Positions 9,523 to 18,398 are shown, numbered from the stretch's first letter. The stretch is 64,000 nucleotides of DNA from Candidatus Aalborgicola bjergmarkensis (GCA_016708725.1 JADJFE010000001.1:248001-312000), one strand, 5' to 3'. Translations and numbers: made by a program. The notes: generated by a model from the sequence alone, not told the origin.

Positions 9523-10335
9523 TCAGAACCGGGAAAGCTTATTCGCTGCCTGCACCTGGTATGCAGATTCGAAGTCCTCGCCTGCATTGAGTTTGGTAAT
9601 GAACGCCAAGAGCCCCTGGACCCCTGCCGTGGCAAGCCAGGGGCGCAATTCATGGCCTGCGGCCGCGTAAAGCGGTCGAATCTCGGGTTGCCCTTTCGCT
9701 CTACGCTGGATATTCGTGCCTTCGCCAAACCTTTGGACGGCAGCAAGCCACTGGCTCAGGGATTTCAACGCATGCAACTCATCTACCGTGGGGCGGGGTA
9801 TGCTGGATGCCACCAGGAACTGCCAGTGACTTTCAGAGTGCTCTGGTGCTTCACTTACTGCAACGGCAACGCCTTCATCAAACCATTGTGGCATACGAAA
9901 CCACGCAGCGACCGATAGACGGTTACGGATTTCAGCATGCGACCACTCATGGGCGAGAAAATGCCACGTCAGTCCCCGTGGTGAAAGCAAAATGCGGTCG
10001 CCGTAAACCTTGGCAACGGAACCCCGGCCGCCAAATGATGCATAGCAACCTTCGCTGATGCATGCATGGACCGTCGGGTGCGAAACCACGCTGCCGTATG
10101 CGGCTCGTATCGCACTCTCGGCTTGGGCCATTGCTGCGTGGAGTTTGGCCTGCGTTTCGATGTCCGTTCCAACCTCCACATAGAGGCCGGGTACAACCTG
10201 CACCAGTCCGAAACCTTCTGGTGAGAGCAGTTTGCCAGCCTGAAGGGCCGTGCATCCGTCAAGAAAAGGCAGAACAAGTAGCGAAAGCAGAAGTACCAGG
10301 ACGTTCAGTGGCGCGCATCTGCTCAGGTGTCGCAA
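9523..10335 (-). CDS. Lipoprotein with HExxH metallopeptidase motif
   Basis: A 270-residue protein with a lipoprotein signal (hydrophobic core then LDGC lipobox at about residue 28). The mature part contains HEWSH (an HExxH zinc motif) followed 25-30 residues later by WFDEGVAVAV, the gluzincin layout in which the downstream Glu is the third zinc ligand. I infer an envelope-anchored metallopeptidase-like protein; family and substrate are not recognised. It lies between signalling genes on the same strand, 48 bp after the small helical protein gene. Confidence 0.75.
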   Translation of the reverse strand: MRHLSRCAPLNVLVLLLSLLVLPFLDGCTALQAGKLLSPEGFGLVQVVPGLYVEVGTDIETQAKLHAAMAQAESAIRAAYGSVVSHPTVHACISEGCYASFGGRGSVAKVYGDRILLSPRGLTWHFLAHEWSHAEIRNRLSVAAWFRMPQWFDEGVAVAVSEAPEHSESHWQFLVASSIPRPTVDELHALKSLSQWLAAVQRFGEGTNIQRRAKGQPEIRPLYAAAGHELRPWLATAGVQGLLAFITKLNAGEDFESAYQVQAANKLSRF

Positions 10336-10383
10336 AGGAATGACCTGGGTACGCGTCCAGGGTCAGAAGCAACACAGCGGACG

Positions 10384-10797
10384 CTATTCTCCGCCCAGTT
10401 CACCCACAAGCTCATGGCATTTGGTGATACGCTCTTTCTGAATGCCACCGGCAATCTTGCGTGCCTCTGCATCGTTGCCCGCCAGGATTGCGGGCACCAG
10501 TTCGGTTTCGCGCGTCTTCTTGAATGCATTCCAGTTTTCCAGCAACGCCTTGAATTGCGCTTCCTTGCCAGCTGGCGCTTTCATCTTTGCTAGGTGCGCA
10601 CTGACCGCATCGGCCGTGTCCTTCACCAACTTTTGCTGGTCAGCACCACGTTTATCTTTATTCGTCAGCAAGGTAACCAGCGACTCACGTGCCGCGCTGA
10701 TCTGCGTGCGCAGCTCGGAAAACTCGTTGGCAAAAACGTTGGTTGAAAAACTCAATGCAATCAAAGCAGAGAACAACAGGGAAGCTAGTTTTTTCAT
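10384..10797 (-). CDS. Small periplasmic helical protein, MCP-sensor-like
   Basis: A 137-residue secreted protein with a clear signal peptide (MKKLASLLFSALIALSF to NVFA). The mature part is almost entirely helical and charged. The segment RETELVPAILAGNDAEARKI resembles the third helix of four-helix-bundle ligand domains of chemoreceptors (x-L-x-A-G-x-x-x-E-A). It lies directly downstream of a chemoreceptor gene (90-bp gap), so it may be a detached sensor or binding partner. That role is inference. Confidence 0.6.
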   Translation of the reverse strand: MKKLASLLFSALIALSFSTNVFANEFSELRTQISAARESLVTLLTNKDKRGADQQKLVKDTADAVSAHLAKMKAPAGKEAQFKALLENWNAFKKTRETELVPAILAGNDAEARKIAGGIQKERITKCHELVGELGGE

Positions 10798-10886
10798 AAA
10801 TGCGATAGTGGCTATGGTTAAAGAAAGTGACGAAGCGATGACCTGAATCGTACCATTGCAATCTGGCAGGATCAGCAGAGAGAGGG

Positions 10887-13358
10887 TCAGTAGGGACGGA
10901 AGTTCGTAGCGCCAGCGCCACTACCACCACCACGACGCACCGGCATCGGAATCAACCGGTTTCCCGACTGCGCTATCCTCGGCATTCTGCGTTCTTGCCT
11001 GGGTGCAACGTCAGGGCGGCTGTCGGATTGCTGGGTATTCTTTCCGGTGTTGAAAAAAGCGATGCTATGTTGCAACTGTTCAGCCTGGCCGGAAAGCTCC
11101 TCGCTGGTTGCTGCGAGTTGCTCGGATGCGCTGGCATTTTGTTGTGTGGCTTTGGAAAGCTGGCCCATGGCATCGCCAATTTGCAGCACCGAAGAACTTT
11201 GTTCGGTACTTGCCGCAGCGATCTCTTGCACCAACTCGCTGGTTTTTTGGATACTGGGGACAATTTCTTCGAGCAGTTTGCCAGCACGCTCAGCCGTCAA
11301 GACACTGGTGCCTGCCAGATCACTAATCTCCCGTGCCGCCTCCTGGCTACGTTGGGCGAGTTTTCGCACCTCGGCAGCCACCACAGCAAAGCCCTTGCCA
11401 TTCTCCCCCGCACGGGCTGCTTCAATGGCGGCGTTGAGTGCCAGCAGGTTGGTCTGGTAAGCAATGTCATCCACGATGGATATCTTGGCAGCAATTTGCT
11501 TCATTGCCTGTACCGTTTGATCCACCGCACCACCACCATCGACTGCCTCCCTGGAAGTCTTGGTCGCCATACCGTCAGCGATCTTGGCGTTGTGACTGTT
11601 CTGATTGATGGAAGTAGACATGGACTCGATTTGTGAAGAGGTCTCTTCCACACTGCCAGCCTGCTCGCTGGCAGCCTGTGATAGCGACTGCGCAGTCGCG
11701 CTCACCTGCGTGGCCGCACCAGTAAGTTCGACTGCAGCCTCGCGCACCTCATCCATCGTTGCGGCCAATTTGTTCACCGTACCGTTCACCGCCATCTTGA
11801 GGTCTGCAAACGAGCCCTCATACTGGCCTTGAATGGATTGCGTCAAATCGCCATGCGCCATGTTTTCCAGAATGCCTTGCACCTCCTTGATGGGGAAAAC
11901 AATGGCATCCAGCGTGTCGTTGACCCCTTGCACCACCTTGCGAAAATCCCCCTCGTGTTTGCTGGCATCACAGCGCGTCTCCAGTCGGCCTTCCACACCC
12001 GCCTTAGCCAGAAGATTGACATCGACGACCAAGGCATTGACGGCCGCAATAGCACGGTTCAGATTGATCTTGATGGTGTTGAAGTCACCGCTGTACACCT
12101 CTGCGATGAGCGGTGGAATGTCGCCGTGGGAGATACGGTCCACATAACTGGCCGCCATGCCCAAAGGGCCGATCACAGCATCTAACGTTGCATTGACGCC
12201 CTGGACGATCCTGCGAAAATCCCCCGCATGTCGCGCATCATCCGCGCGTGTGGCAAGTTTTCCCTGCACCGCTGCAGTGGCCAGCATATTCGCATCCGAA
12301 ACCAGCGCATTGACCGCCGCAATGGCCTGGTTGAGGTTGTCCTTGATCGTATTGAAATCGCCGTTGTACTTGTCAGTGATGGGTTCAGGGATATCGCCCC
12401 TGGAAATCCGCTCCACATAGTCCGCAGCGACGTGCAGCGGACCAATCACCGAATCCAGCGTGTCATTGATGCCCTGCACGATCTTACGGAAATCCCCTTG
12501 GTGCCGGAAGGCATCGACACGCACATCGAGTTTTCCTTGCACTGCGGCCTGGGATAGCGCATGTGCATCTTCTGCCATCGTCCGCACAGCACGTTGCAAG
12601 CCCCGCACCGACTCCGCCAACGCACCAATTTCATCCCTGGCACGGTAATCAATTGAAAAATCAAAATCACCTTCGGCCATCTTGTCCGCACTGACGACCA
12701 ATTTTTTGGTGGGGCCAGTGATACTACGGGTAATCAACACAGCAAAAAACAGACTCAACAGGGTAGCCACCAGCGTCAACGTCGTCAAGGAGCTTTTAGC
12801 TTGCTCCGCCTCCAGGCGGGCCGCTTCGCCATCAGACTCCATGGTCTTCGACACCAGTTCGATCAGTTTGGTGATGGCGTCAACATAGTTGTCCTGAATC
12901 TGGCGCGTATCCTCCATAAAAAACCACAGTGCCTCTTCCCGCTTGCCATCGCGTACCTGCGTCAGTATCTGTTTTTGCGCTTCGAGAAAACTTGCTCGCA
13001 AAATCTTTACACGCTTGAGGATTTGCTTTTCCTGCTCCGAGGTGGCGCCCTTTTCGAGCATGTCCAGATTTTTGGCGATGATTTCGCGCTGCCCAGGAAT
13101 TCGCTCGATCTCTTTTTTGACCATACCAAGGTCTTTTTCCAGCAAGATGTCGCGCAAATCCCTGGCAATCATGTTCACTGCATTAATCACATTGCCGGCT
13201 TGCACCGTTTTCGGGTAACTGACCCTGCTCAGGGCCTCAATCGAATCGGAGAGCGACGTGATCCGGGAAAAACCAACAACCGCAATCACAATCAGCAAAG
13301 CCAGCGTGACGGTAAAACCGATCCCAAGGCGCATGCCAATGCGTACATATCCCAACAT
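10887..13358 (-). CDS. Methyl-accepting chemotaxis protein with tandem HAMP domains
   Basis: An 823-residue chemoreceptor. TM1 at about 9-30, a periplasmic four-helix-bundle sensor (31-189), TM2 at 190-210, then a HAMP domain and a run of at least three further HAMP-like units, seen as repeats of VIGPLxxAAxYVxRISxGDIP and GDFxxIVQGVNxTLDA. The signalling domain at about 520-780 contains the hairpin tip IVDDIAYQTNLLALNAAIEA and AARAGENGKGFAVVAAEVRKLA. There is no C-terminal CheR-tethering pentapeptide. The poly-HAMP stack is expected to transmit signal over a long distance. First gene of the minus-strand signalling block. Confidence 0.94.
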   Translation of the reverse strand: MLGYVRIGMRLGIGFTVTLALLIVIAVVGFSRITSLSDSIEALSRVSYPKTVQAGNVINAVNMIARDLRDILLEKDLGMVKKEIERIPGQREIIAKNLDMLEKGATSEQEKQILKRVKILRASFLEAQKQILTQVRDGKREEALWFFMEDTRQIQDNYVDAITKLIELVSKTMESDGEAARLEAEQAKSSLTTLTLVATLLSLFFAVLITRSITGPTKKLVVSADKMAEGDFDFSIDYRARDEIGALAESVRGLQRAVRTMAEDAHALSQAAVQGKLDVRVDAFRHQGDFRKIVQGINDTLDSVIGPLHVAADYVERISRGDIPEPITDKYNGDFNTIKDNLNQAIAAVNALVSDANMLATAAVQGKLATRADDARHAGDFRRIVQGVNATLDAVIGPLGMAASYVDRISHGDIPPLIAEVYSGDFNTIKINLNRAIAAVNALVVDVNLLAKAGVEGRLETRCDASKHEGDFRKVVQGVNDTLDAIVFPIKEVQGILENMAHGDLTQSIQGQYEGSFADLKMAVNGTVNKLAATMDEVREAAVELTGAATQVSATAQSLSQAASEQAGSVEETSSQIESMSTSINQNSHNAKIADGMATKTSREAVDGGGAVDQTVQAMKQIAAKISIVDDIAYQTNLLALNAAIEAARAGENGKGFAVVAAEVRKLAQRSQEAAREISDLAGTSVLTAERAGKLLEEIVPSIQKTSELVQEIAAASTEQSSSVLQIGDAMGQLSKATQQNASASEQLAATSEELSGQAEQLQHSIAFFNTGKNTQQSDSRPDVAPRQERRMPRIAQSGNRLIPMPVRRGGGSGAGATNFRPY

Positions 13359-13530
13359 ATCTTCTATCTCCTGTGCGTGTCTCTGGTCTCTAGTTATGCG
13401 TCATGCCCCAACAAGGTGCGAAATTCTATGCTTGCACAGGATGCATTACGCCTAGCGATGCAAATTATTATTCGCCCTGCTTGTCCAGCCATCTGGTTGA
13501 CAATAGGGGATTGACCCAATAGCGATCCAC

Positions 13531-14196
13531 ATGATGACCAGTACCAATCCAGAAGCAGCTCCGGCTGATGCGCCCCAAAAATCCAAAACCACCCATACAG
13601 AACGCATGCAATCCGTGCAGCCCGTTCTTGAACAGTTGTTCACGCTGTATCCGCATTTGTTCGGTGCCGAATTCCTGCCGCTCAAGCGCGGTATTTTTCA
13701 GGATCTGCTAGAAAAACACCCCGACGTGTTCAAGCGTGACAGCCTCAAGGCGGCCCTTGGCGTACATACCCGCTCCACACGCTACCTGCAGTGTGTGGCT
13801 GCTGGCAAACAACGCCACGACCTGCAAGGCTTGGCGGTCGAGGATGTAGCCCCGGAACATGTCTATGCTGCAGTGGTGGAATTGTTTCGCCGCCGTCAGA
13901 TGCGTACCCAGGACGATCTGCGGCCCCAATTGCGTACCCAGCTCATGGCTGCGTATGAGGCATCGGGCTTGAGCCGCGATGAATATGTGTCACGCACCCA
14001 GTCCAACGATGCACAGCTTAGTGCCGTGCTGGAAGAAGCGCTGGAGCAGTCCGAGCAGAAGCTGGCGCGGCAAGCGGCCTTGCTGAAGGCTTTTGAGGGT
14101 AGTGGCAAAACGGTGGAAGCATTTGCCGAGATGTATGGCTTAAAGCCGCGTGATGTAAAGGCAGCGCTGGCCCGCAAGCACAGCCCCTCGTCCTGA
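13531..14196 (+). CDS. proQ: ProQ/FinO-family RNA chaperone
   Basis: A 221-residue protein with a FinO/ProQ domain at about residues 30-130 (LEQLFTLYPHLFGAEFLPLK, then GIFQDLLEKHP, ALGVHTRSTRYLQCVAAGKQ and HDLQGLAVEDVAPEHV). These chaperones bind structured small RNAs and mRNA 3' ends. The C-terminal part (SQEQKLARQAALLKAFEGSG region) is coiled and ends in an HTH-like segment (EAFAEMYGLKPRDVKAALAR). Two adjacent ATGs (13531, 13534) are possible starts. The stop overlaps the start of the VF530 gene (TGATG). Confidence 0.88.
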   Translation: MMTSTNPEAAPADAPQKSKTTHTERMQSVQPVLEQLFTLYPHLFGAEFLPLKRGIFQDLLEKHPDVFKRDSLKAALGVHTRSTRYLQCVAAGKQRHDLQGLAVEDVAPEHVYAAVVELFRRRQMRTQDDLRPQLRTQLMAAYEASGLSRDEYVSRTQSNDAQLSAVLEEALEQSEQKLARQAALLKAFEGSGKTVEAFAEMYGLKPRDVKAALARKHSPSS

Positions 14197-14459
14197 TGCC
14201 AACCGCACCACCATCACCACAATCACCACCTGGCCAAACTCCGGCCCAGCCACGCAATCCCTTGCATGGTTTGACGCTGGAGGCCATCGTTACCGCGCTG
14301 GTTGCGCATTACGGCTGGGATGGTCTGGCTGGGCGCATTCCGGTGCGCTGTTTTACCTTCGACCCAAGCGTCAAATCCAGCCTCAAATTCCTGCGCAAGA
14401 CACCTTGGGCACGCGACAAGGTGGAAAACCTGTACCTCCTCATGCTACGAATAAAATAG
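14196..14459 (+). CDS. VF530 family (DUF2132) DNA-binding protein
   Basis: An 87-residue protein with the full VF530 signature: NPLHGLTLEAIVTALVAHYG, then WDGLAGRIPVRCF, DPSVKSSLKFLRKTPWAR and KVENLYL. This family is a small helical fold reported to bind DNA; its role is not known. Translationally coupled to proQ. The last 18 codons are duplicated, almost exactly, 1.07 kb downstream (15482-15552). Confidence 0.9.
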   Translation: MPTAPPSPQSPPGQTPAQPRNPLHGLTLEAIVTALVAHYGWDGLAGRIPVRCFTFDPSVKSSLKFLRKTPWARDKVENLYLLMLRIK

Positions 14460-14476
14460 CTGCTCCCGCACGTACC
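14406..14476 (+). repeat. 71-bp direct repeat, copy 1 (native 3' end of VF530 gene)
   Basis: Begins TGGGCACGCGACAAGG and ends GCTCCCGCACGTACC. It covers the last 18 codons of the VF530 gene and 17 bp beyond. It matches 15482-15552 at 70 of 71 positions by direct reading (C/T at 14441). The 1.0-kb interval between the copies holds YefM-YoeB and mobile-element debris. Confidence 0.95.
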
Positions 14477-14646
14477 ATAAGGCTTATACATCGAAAACGC
14501 TCAAATCCGCGCCATGGGAGCTACAGGGTTGTGAATGTGTGAATGTATTGCTTGCGGTTGCGCCCCAGCTGGTCATGGCTGGACACCCAGTCTCCGTGCA
14601 GTGCCGCCGATGCCAGACGGTGGCCCGGTGGTATAGCCATTCGCCC

Positions 14647-14949
14647 TCAATAGTGCAGCTTGCACTGAACCACGTAAATGGTGCTGTCTTCTGGCAAATA
14701 CACCAGTCGATGCTCTTTTGTAATCCTTCGCGACCAAAACCCACTCAGGTCTCCCTTCAGAGGTTCCGGCTTCCCCGTGCCTTTAAATGGGTTTCGTCTG
14801 CATTCCTCAATCAGTCCGTTGATCTCTTCAACAACCTTTGGGTTTGTTTTGTGCCACCAGAGATACTCTTCCCATGCGTGGTCCGTCCAAGAAACAGCAA
14901 TCTCTTTAGCCTGCTGTTTGTTCTTCGTTTTGTGGTTGGCCATCTTCAA
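14647..14949 (-). CDS. yoeB: Txe/YoeB-type mRNA interferase toxin
   Basis: A 100-residue RelE-fold endoribonuclease toxin. Family hallmarks: WTDHAWEEYLWWHKTNPKVV, INGLIEECRRNPFKGTGKPE, PLKGDLSGFWSRRIT and the C-terminal EHRLVYLPEDSTIYVVQCKLHY, including the catalytic Glu/Arg/His-Tyr region. The N-terminus is about 15 residues longer than YoeB of E. coli. It overlaps its antitoxin gene by 44 bp, which is long for a TA pair. Expected to cleave mRNA at the ribosome and to be held inactive by the YefM partner. Confidence 0.9.
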   Translation of the reverse strand: MKMANHKTKNKQQAKEIAVSWTDHAWEEYLWWHKTNPKVVEEINGLIEECRRNPFKGTGKPEPLKGDLSGFWSRRITKEHRLVYLPEDSTIYVVQCKLHY

Positions 14950-15193
14950 TCAAAGTTCGTGGTTTGGCCTTACCAGCTCGCAGTTGCGCAATTGACTCCA
15001 TCAGCCTAGCGGCGTTCTTCGCTGAGCTGAGCAGATACATTGTTTCCTGCATGCTGTTGAAGTCGTCCAAGGACAACATAACGACATGATCACCGCCAAC
15101 GCGCGTGATGACTGTCGGTTCGTGATCTTTGCAAACAGCGTCCATCACCGCCTTAAAGGTGGATCTAGCCTCGGTAAAGGAAAGAACGTTCAT
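14906..15193 (-). CDS. yefM: YefM/Phd-type antitoxin
   Basis: A 95-residue antitoxin: MNVLSFTEARSTFKAVMDAV, then DHEPTVITRVGGDHVVMLSL and DDFNSMQETMYLL are the Phd/YefM DNA-binding fold, followed by a flexible toxin-binding tail. It neutralises YoeB and represses its own promoter. First gene of the pair. The module is flanked by 71-bp direct repeats of the VF530 3' end. Confidence 0.9.
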   Translation of the reverse strand: MNVLSFTEARSTFKAVMDAVCKDHEPTVITRVGGDHVVMLSLDDFNSMQETMYLLSSAKNAARLMESIAQLRAGKAKPRTLIEDGQPQNEEQTAG

Positions 15194-15201
15194 CAGATTG
15201 C

Positions 15202-15256
15202 GCGTGAAACCCCGCCCTTCAGGGTGGGAAGGTGGAGCGCGGGATGCAAAGCATCC
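15202..15256 (+). mobile_element. Solitary IS200/IS605-type end remnant
   Basis: Starts GCGTGAAACCCCGCCCTTCA and continues AGCGCGGGATGCAAAGCATCC. This closely parallels the left end of the TnpB element at 28690-28775 read on its coding strand (GGAAAACCCCGTCCTTCAGG, then AGCGCGGACAGCGAAGC). No transposase gene follows it. I infer a leftover end of an excised or deleted element. Confidence 0.6.
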
Positions 15257-15310
15257 CCATGCTGCGGTGGCGTACCTATCACGTCCGTTTTTGCCACCAG
15301 TTGCCAGAAT

Positions 15311-15340
15311 GTTTCAATCCGCGCTCCTTACGGAGCGAAT
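15311..15340 (+). repeat. Isolated CRISPR-like repeat unit
   Basis: A 30-bp unit that begins GTTTCAATCC, followed by a short stem (GCGCTCC / GGAGCG around TTAC). This has the layout of type I CRISPR repeats of the GTTTCAATCC family. Only one good unit is present; the next hairpin (15368-15396, TTCTATCC then CCCTGAAGGG) is too different and too close to be a normal second repeat. Not an array; may be chance or a relic. Confidence 0.3.
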
Positions 15341-15481
15341 TTGGAAGAGGTTACCCCTCTCCCAAATGAATTCTATCCCCCTGAAGGGGGCGATTTCAAA
15401 CCGAAGTTGGTTGTTGATGAAATCGACTTATCGACACAAAAATGTACCATATCCAGTACTTTTACCGGACAGGTCTGTCCC

Positions 15482-15552
15482 TGGGCACGCGACAAGGTGG
15501 AAAACCTGTACCTCCTTATGCTACGAATAAAATAGCTGCTCCCGCACGTACC
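15482..15552 (+). repeat. 71-bp direct repeat, copy 2 (duplicated VF530 3' end)
   Basis: Same orientation and 70/71 identity to 14406-14476. It carries the VF530 stop codon but no gene body. It sits just after the toxin-antitoxin and element debris and ends 24 bp before the stop of the CHASE kinase gene. Confidence 0.95.
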
Positions 15553-15575
15553 TTCTGGGCCATAGCCCGATGAAA

Positions 15576-18068
15576 TCAGGGCGTGTCGCTGGCGCACACC
15601 AGTTCCCACAATTCCTTGTACAAAAAGTTTTCCGCCATGCCTGCAATGGCGTGCGCAAGCGCGGGATGACCGGGTTCTACTTCGGCGAGTACGCTGTGCA
15701 GTTTGTCGGGATTAAGCTCCTCTGCGGCGACCTTTAGCGCCTGGCGTTGCGCCGACGTCAGAATAGCAAGAGCCTGTGGGTCGATTGCCACTGGGATCAC
15801 TGGCGTGACTGGGGGCTTTGGCGTTTGCTGGCGCTCGATCCGGATGGCAAGCTGCCGCTCAAGCGTGTTGCAGAGTTCTTCGTATTGCAAAGGTTTGCGC
15901 AAAAAGTCATCAACACGGCATTGGAGCGCCTCCAGCCGCTGCTCTTCGAAAGCACTGGCGCTCAACATCACAATTTTGGGGGGGCTAGTGGTTGTGCGTG
16001 CGCGAATCTGCTGCGTGGCCTGCAGACCGTCCAGGCGGGGCATGCGCCAGTCCATGAGAATCAGATCGGGCGCAAAACGCTGCGCCTGGTCAACAGCCTC
16101 GATGCCATCGGCAGCCTGCGCCAGCACGAAGCCCAACGGGTGCAGCAGTTCGTGCAGCAAGGTGCGTCCGGCAGGATCATCGTCAGCGATCAGGATGCGC
16201 TTGCCCTGCGCACCAACCAACACTTGCCCGCTTGGTACAGGTTGCGCCGGCGTTTCAACGGGCATGGTTTCACTGAGGGTTAGAGAAAACCGGAAACACG
16301 ACCCAACTCCCAGGGTGGATTCAAGGTAGAGTTCTGTCCCCAGCATACGCAGATATTGGCGCGTGAGCGTCAGGCCAAGCCCTGTACCGGCGCTGGTGGC
16401 ATGGGTAACCATTTGAACAAAGGGCTCGAAAACGGCTCGCTGGTCTTCGGGGGCAATGCCAATGCCGGTATCGCGTACAGCAATGTCGATCTGCACGGTC
16501 TGATTTCTGGCAGGTGTTCCCCGTACACCAAGAAAAACGCCGCCGGTCTGGGTGAACTTGATGGCGTTACCCAACAGATTGATCAATACCTGGCGCAGCT
16601 TGACGGCATCGACCTGCAGCCTCTTGTGCAGGCCCGCAAGTTCAACATCCAGTGTCAAGCCGACCCGCTCGGCCCTTTCACGCAGCATGTCGGCGACTTC
16701 ACGAACCAACTGTTCGATATCGGTGGCCGAGTCATGCCGCTCGACACGTCCGGCATCGATCTTGGAGATTTCTAACACGTCATTGATCAGCGTGAGAAGG
16801 TGGTTGCCGGACGTGTTGATGATGCCGAGGTATTTTTGTTCTGTAGCGGACAAATTCGTTGATGAGAGCATCAAGTGCGTGAATCCGATCACGGCGTTGA
16901 GGGGGGTGCGCAATTCGTGGCTCATATTCGCCAGAAAGCGGCTTTTGGCGACGTTGGCGGATTCGGCAGCGGCATGTGCTGCGACCAATTCCTGTTGCAA
17001 TTGCAGCTGCACCCGCAATGCTTCTGCGCTGGCCTCGGCCCGATCCAGTGCGGAGTAGTGTCTGCGCACCAGCAGGAAAATCAGTGCACCCAGCATCAAG
17101 GAAACAAGGCTGCCCAGGAGACCAATCAGCAAGGGGGTGGTGTGCTCGGCACCCGAAAGAAACGACTCTTGCGAATAAAAATCCAGTTGCCATTTGCGGC
17201 CATGCACACTCAGTTCGCGTGAATAGGAATCCTTGTGACCCTTATCCTTGGCATCTGACGCTTGTGAAAATAAAGGCCGTTTGACATCCTCGGCCTCGGG
17301 GATGTAAGTGGGTCCAAGGTCCAGCACATGCAGTTGCAGGCCGTGCAGGTGCCCTTCACGTTTCAATTGTTCGATGATGTCCCATACCCGCAGCGTCACG
17401 GCCACCGACCCCAGAAACTCCGGGGCTTTGGAGAAAACCGGCACCCGGATGACAAAGCCAATGGGATGGCTGCTTTCCTGCAGCAGAGGGAAAGGGCCGC
17501 TGGCAACCGGCTTTCCGCTGCGTTGCGAGTAGTGCATGGATGCAAGATTGGCGGGTTGGGCGCTGATGTCGAGCCCATGCACACTCCGGTTGCCGTCCAT
17601 GGGCCAGAGATAGTCGGCAACAAAATACTGTGCCCGTTCACCTGGCGGGTGAATGCGAAAGTCAGGATACCCCTTCGGGTCAACCGAAGTGTCAGCACGC
17701 ACCCTTTGTTCAAACTGCTGTTTATCAGCGGCACGCACATAACGGGTGAAGGCAATGTTCTTGATTTCCGGATGGCGTGTACCGACCTCCAGCGAGGTGA
17801 TGGCATCCATAAAAGCACGCCGATCCAGGTTCGGGTTGATGATGAACAGGCCGCGCAGGCCGAAGGCAATCTCGGTATAGGAATCGATGCGGTGCGTCAG
17901 CGACTCGGTCAGCACATCGGCGGCCTGGGAAAACCGGGTCTGCTCGATCTGCCTGACAACATGTGACTGCTGAAGTGCCAACAAGATACTTGCAGCCACT
18001 CCCGCCATGGCGACTCCCAGTCCCAGAATCCAGGGTCGTAGTAATTTGCGGTAGATGGTTTCAGGCAT
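15576..18068 (-). CDS. CHASE-domain hybrid sensor histidine kinase
   Basis: An 830-residue membrane kinase. TM1 at about 13-32, periplasmic CHASE domain 60-290 (SYTEIAFGLRGLF, the FTRYVRAADKQQFEQRVRAD stretch, then GYPDFRIHPPGER and VADYLWPMDGNRSVHGLDI), TM2 at 312-335, a coiled coil, HisKA with His384 (NMSHELRTPLNAVIGF), HATPase (AVRDTGIGIAPEDQ, GTGLGLTL) and a C-terminal receiver (LILMDWRMPRLDG) ending in a helical tail. CHASE domains sense small ligands outside the membrane. No dedicated regulator is adjacent except a small HTH protein transcribed divergently. Confidence 0.93.
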   Translation of the reverse strand: MPETIYRKLLRPWILGLGVAMAGVAASILLALQQSHVVRQIEQTRFSQAADVLTESLTHRIDSYTEIAFGLRGLFIINPNLDRRAFMDAITSLEVGTRHPEIKNIAFTRYVRAADKQQFEQRVRADTSVDPKGYPDFRIHPPGERAQYFVADYLWPMDGNRSVHGLDISAQPANLASMHYSQRSGKPVASGPFPLLQESSHPIGFVIRVPVFSKAPEFLGSVAVTLRVWDIIEQLKREGHLHGLQLHVLDLGPTYIPEAEDVKRPLFSQASDAKDKGHKDSYSRELSVHGRKWQLDFYSQESFLSGAEHTTPLLIGLLGSLVSLMLGALIFLLVRRHYSALDRAEASAEALRVQLQLQQELVAAHAAAESANVAKSRFLANMSHELRTPLNAVIGFTHLMLSSTNLSATEQKYLGIINTSGNHLLTLINDVLEISKIDAGRVERHDSATDIEQLVREVADMLRERAERVGLTLDVELAGLHKRLQVDAVKLRQVLINLLGNAIKFTQTGGVFLGVRGTPARNQTVQIDIAVRDTGIGIAPEDQRAVFEPFVQMVTHATSAGTGLGLTLTRQYLRMLGTELYLESTLGVGSCFRFSLTLSETMPVETPAQPVPSGQVLVGAQGKRILIADDDPAGRTLLHELLHPLGFVLAQAADGIEAVDQAQRFAPDLILMDWRMPRLDGLQATQQIRARTTTSPPKIVMLSASAFEEQRLEALQCRVDDFLRKPLQYEELCNTLERQLAIRIERQQTPKPPVTPVIPVAIDPQALAILTSAQRQALKVAAEELNPDKLHSVLAEVEPGHPALAHAIAGMAENFLYKELWELVCASDTP

Positions 18069-18176
18069 GGCGGTGAACGATAGTACAGCTTCGAGTCGTA
18101 AATTTTGGATAAGTGCTCCATTCTCCCCCTAATATGCCGATATGGAACTGCCAACTTCACGGCATGATGCGGACCT

Positions 18177-18395
18177 ATGGAAACACAATACCAAACCCTT
18201 ATTACCCAGCAAGAGTTGGCACGCCGCTGGAAGCGCTCGGAAACCTCCATCAGCTTTGCCAGCGCTGTTGGCGTCGGCCCGCGCTATGTAAAAGTTGACG
18301 GTCTCGTCAAGTATCCGATGGATGAAGTGCAACGTTACGAACGCGACCGCCTGTTTCTGAATCCGACCGAAGCGGGACTGCAATCGCTGTCCTAA
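18177..18395 (+). CDS. Small helix-turn-helix protein (excisionase/MerR-like)
   Basis: A 72-residue protein. TLITQQELARRWKRSETSIS is a helix-turn-helix of the type seen in excisionase and AlpA-like proteins, followed by the short wing VKVDGLVKYPMDEVQRYERD. It could bind DNA as a regulator. Divergent from the CHASE kinase gene with 108 bp between them. Its end is 3 bp from the stop of the convergent acyltransferase gene. No mobile element that it would serve is recognisable. Confidence 0.65.
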   Translation: METQYQTLITQQELARRWKRSETSISFASAVGVGPRYVKVDGLVKYPMDEVQRYERDRLFLNPTEAGLQSLS

Positions 18396-18398
18396 ACA

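Larger units (their letters stand above)
15194..15575. other. Intergenic mosaic of element fragments
   Basis: No credible gene in these 380 bp. The segment holds, in order, a solitary IS200/IS605-like terminal hairpin (15202-15256), a single CRISPR-like repeat unit (15311-15340), a second GC hairpin (15368-15396) and the second copy of the VF530 3' end (15482-15552). Open frames crossing it are chance readings through these fragments. Confidence 0.75.

Noticed and set aside
14477..14646. Possible gene fragment on the minus strand (HGDWVSSHDQLGRNRKQYIH)
   Set aside because: Short, frame-shifted and not attributable to any family by eye; too weak to report as a feature.
15311..15396. CRISPR array
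   Set aside because: Only one convincing repeat-like unit and no regular spacers, so not called as an array.
15086..15535. 149-codon plus-strand frame ending in VENLYLLMLRIK
   Set aside because: Its end is the duplicated VF530 tail; the body runs antisense through yefM and element debris. Not a gene.
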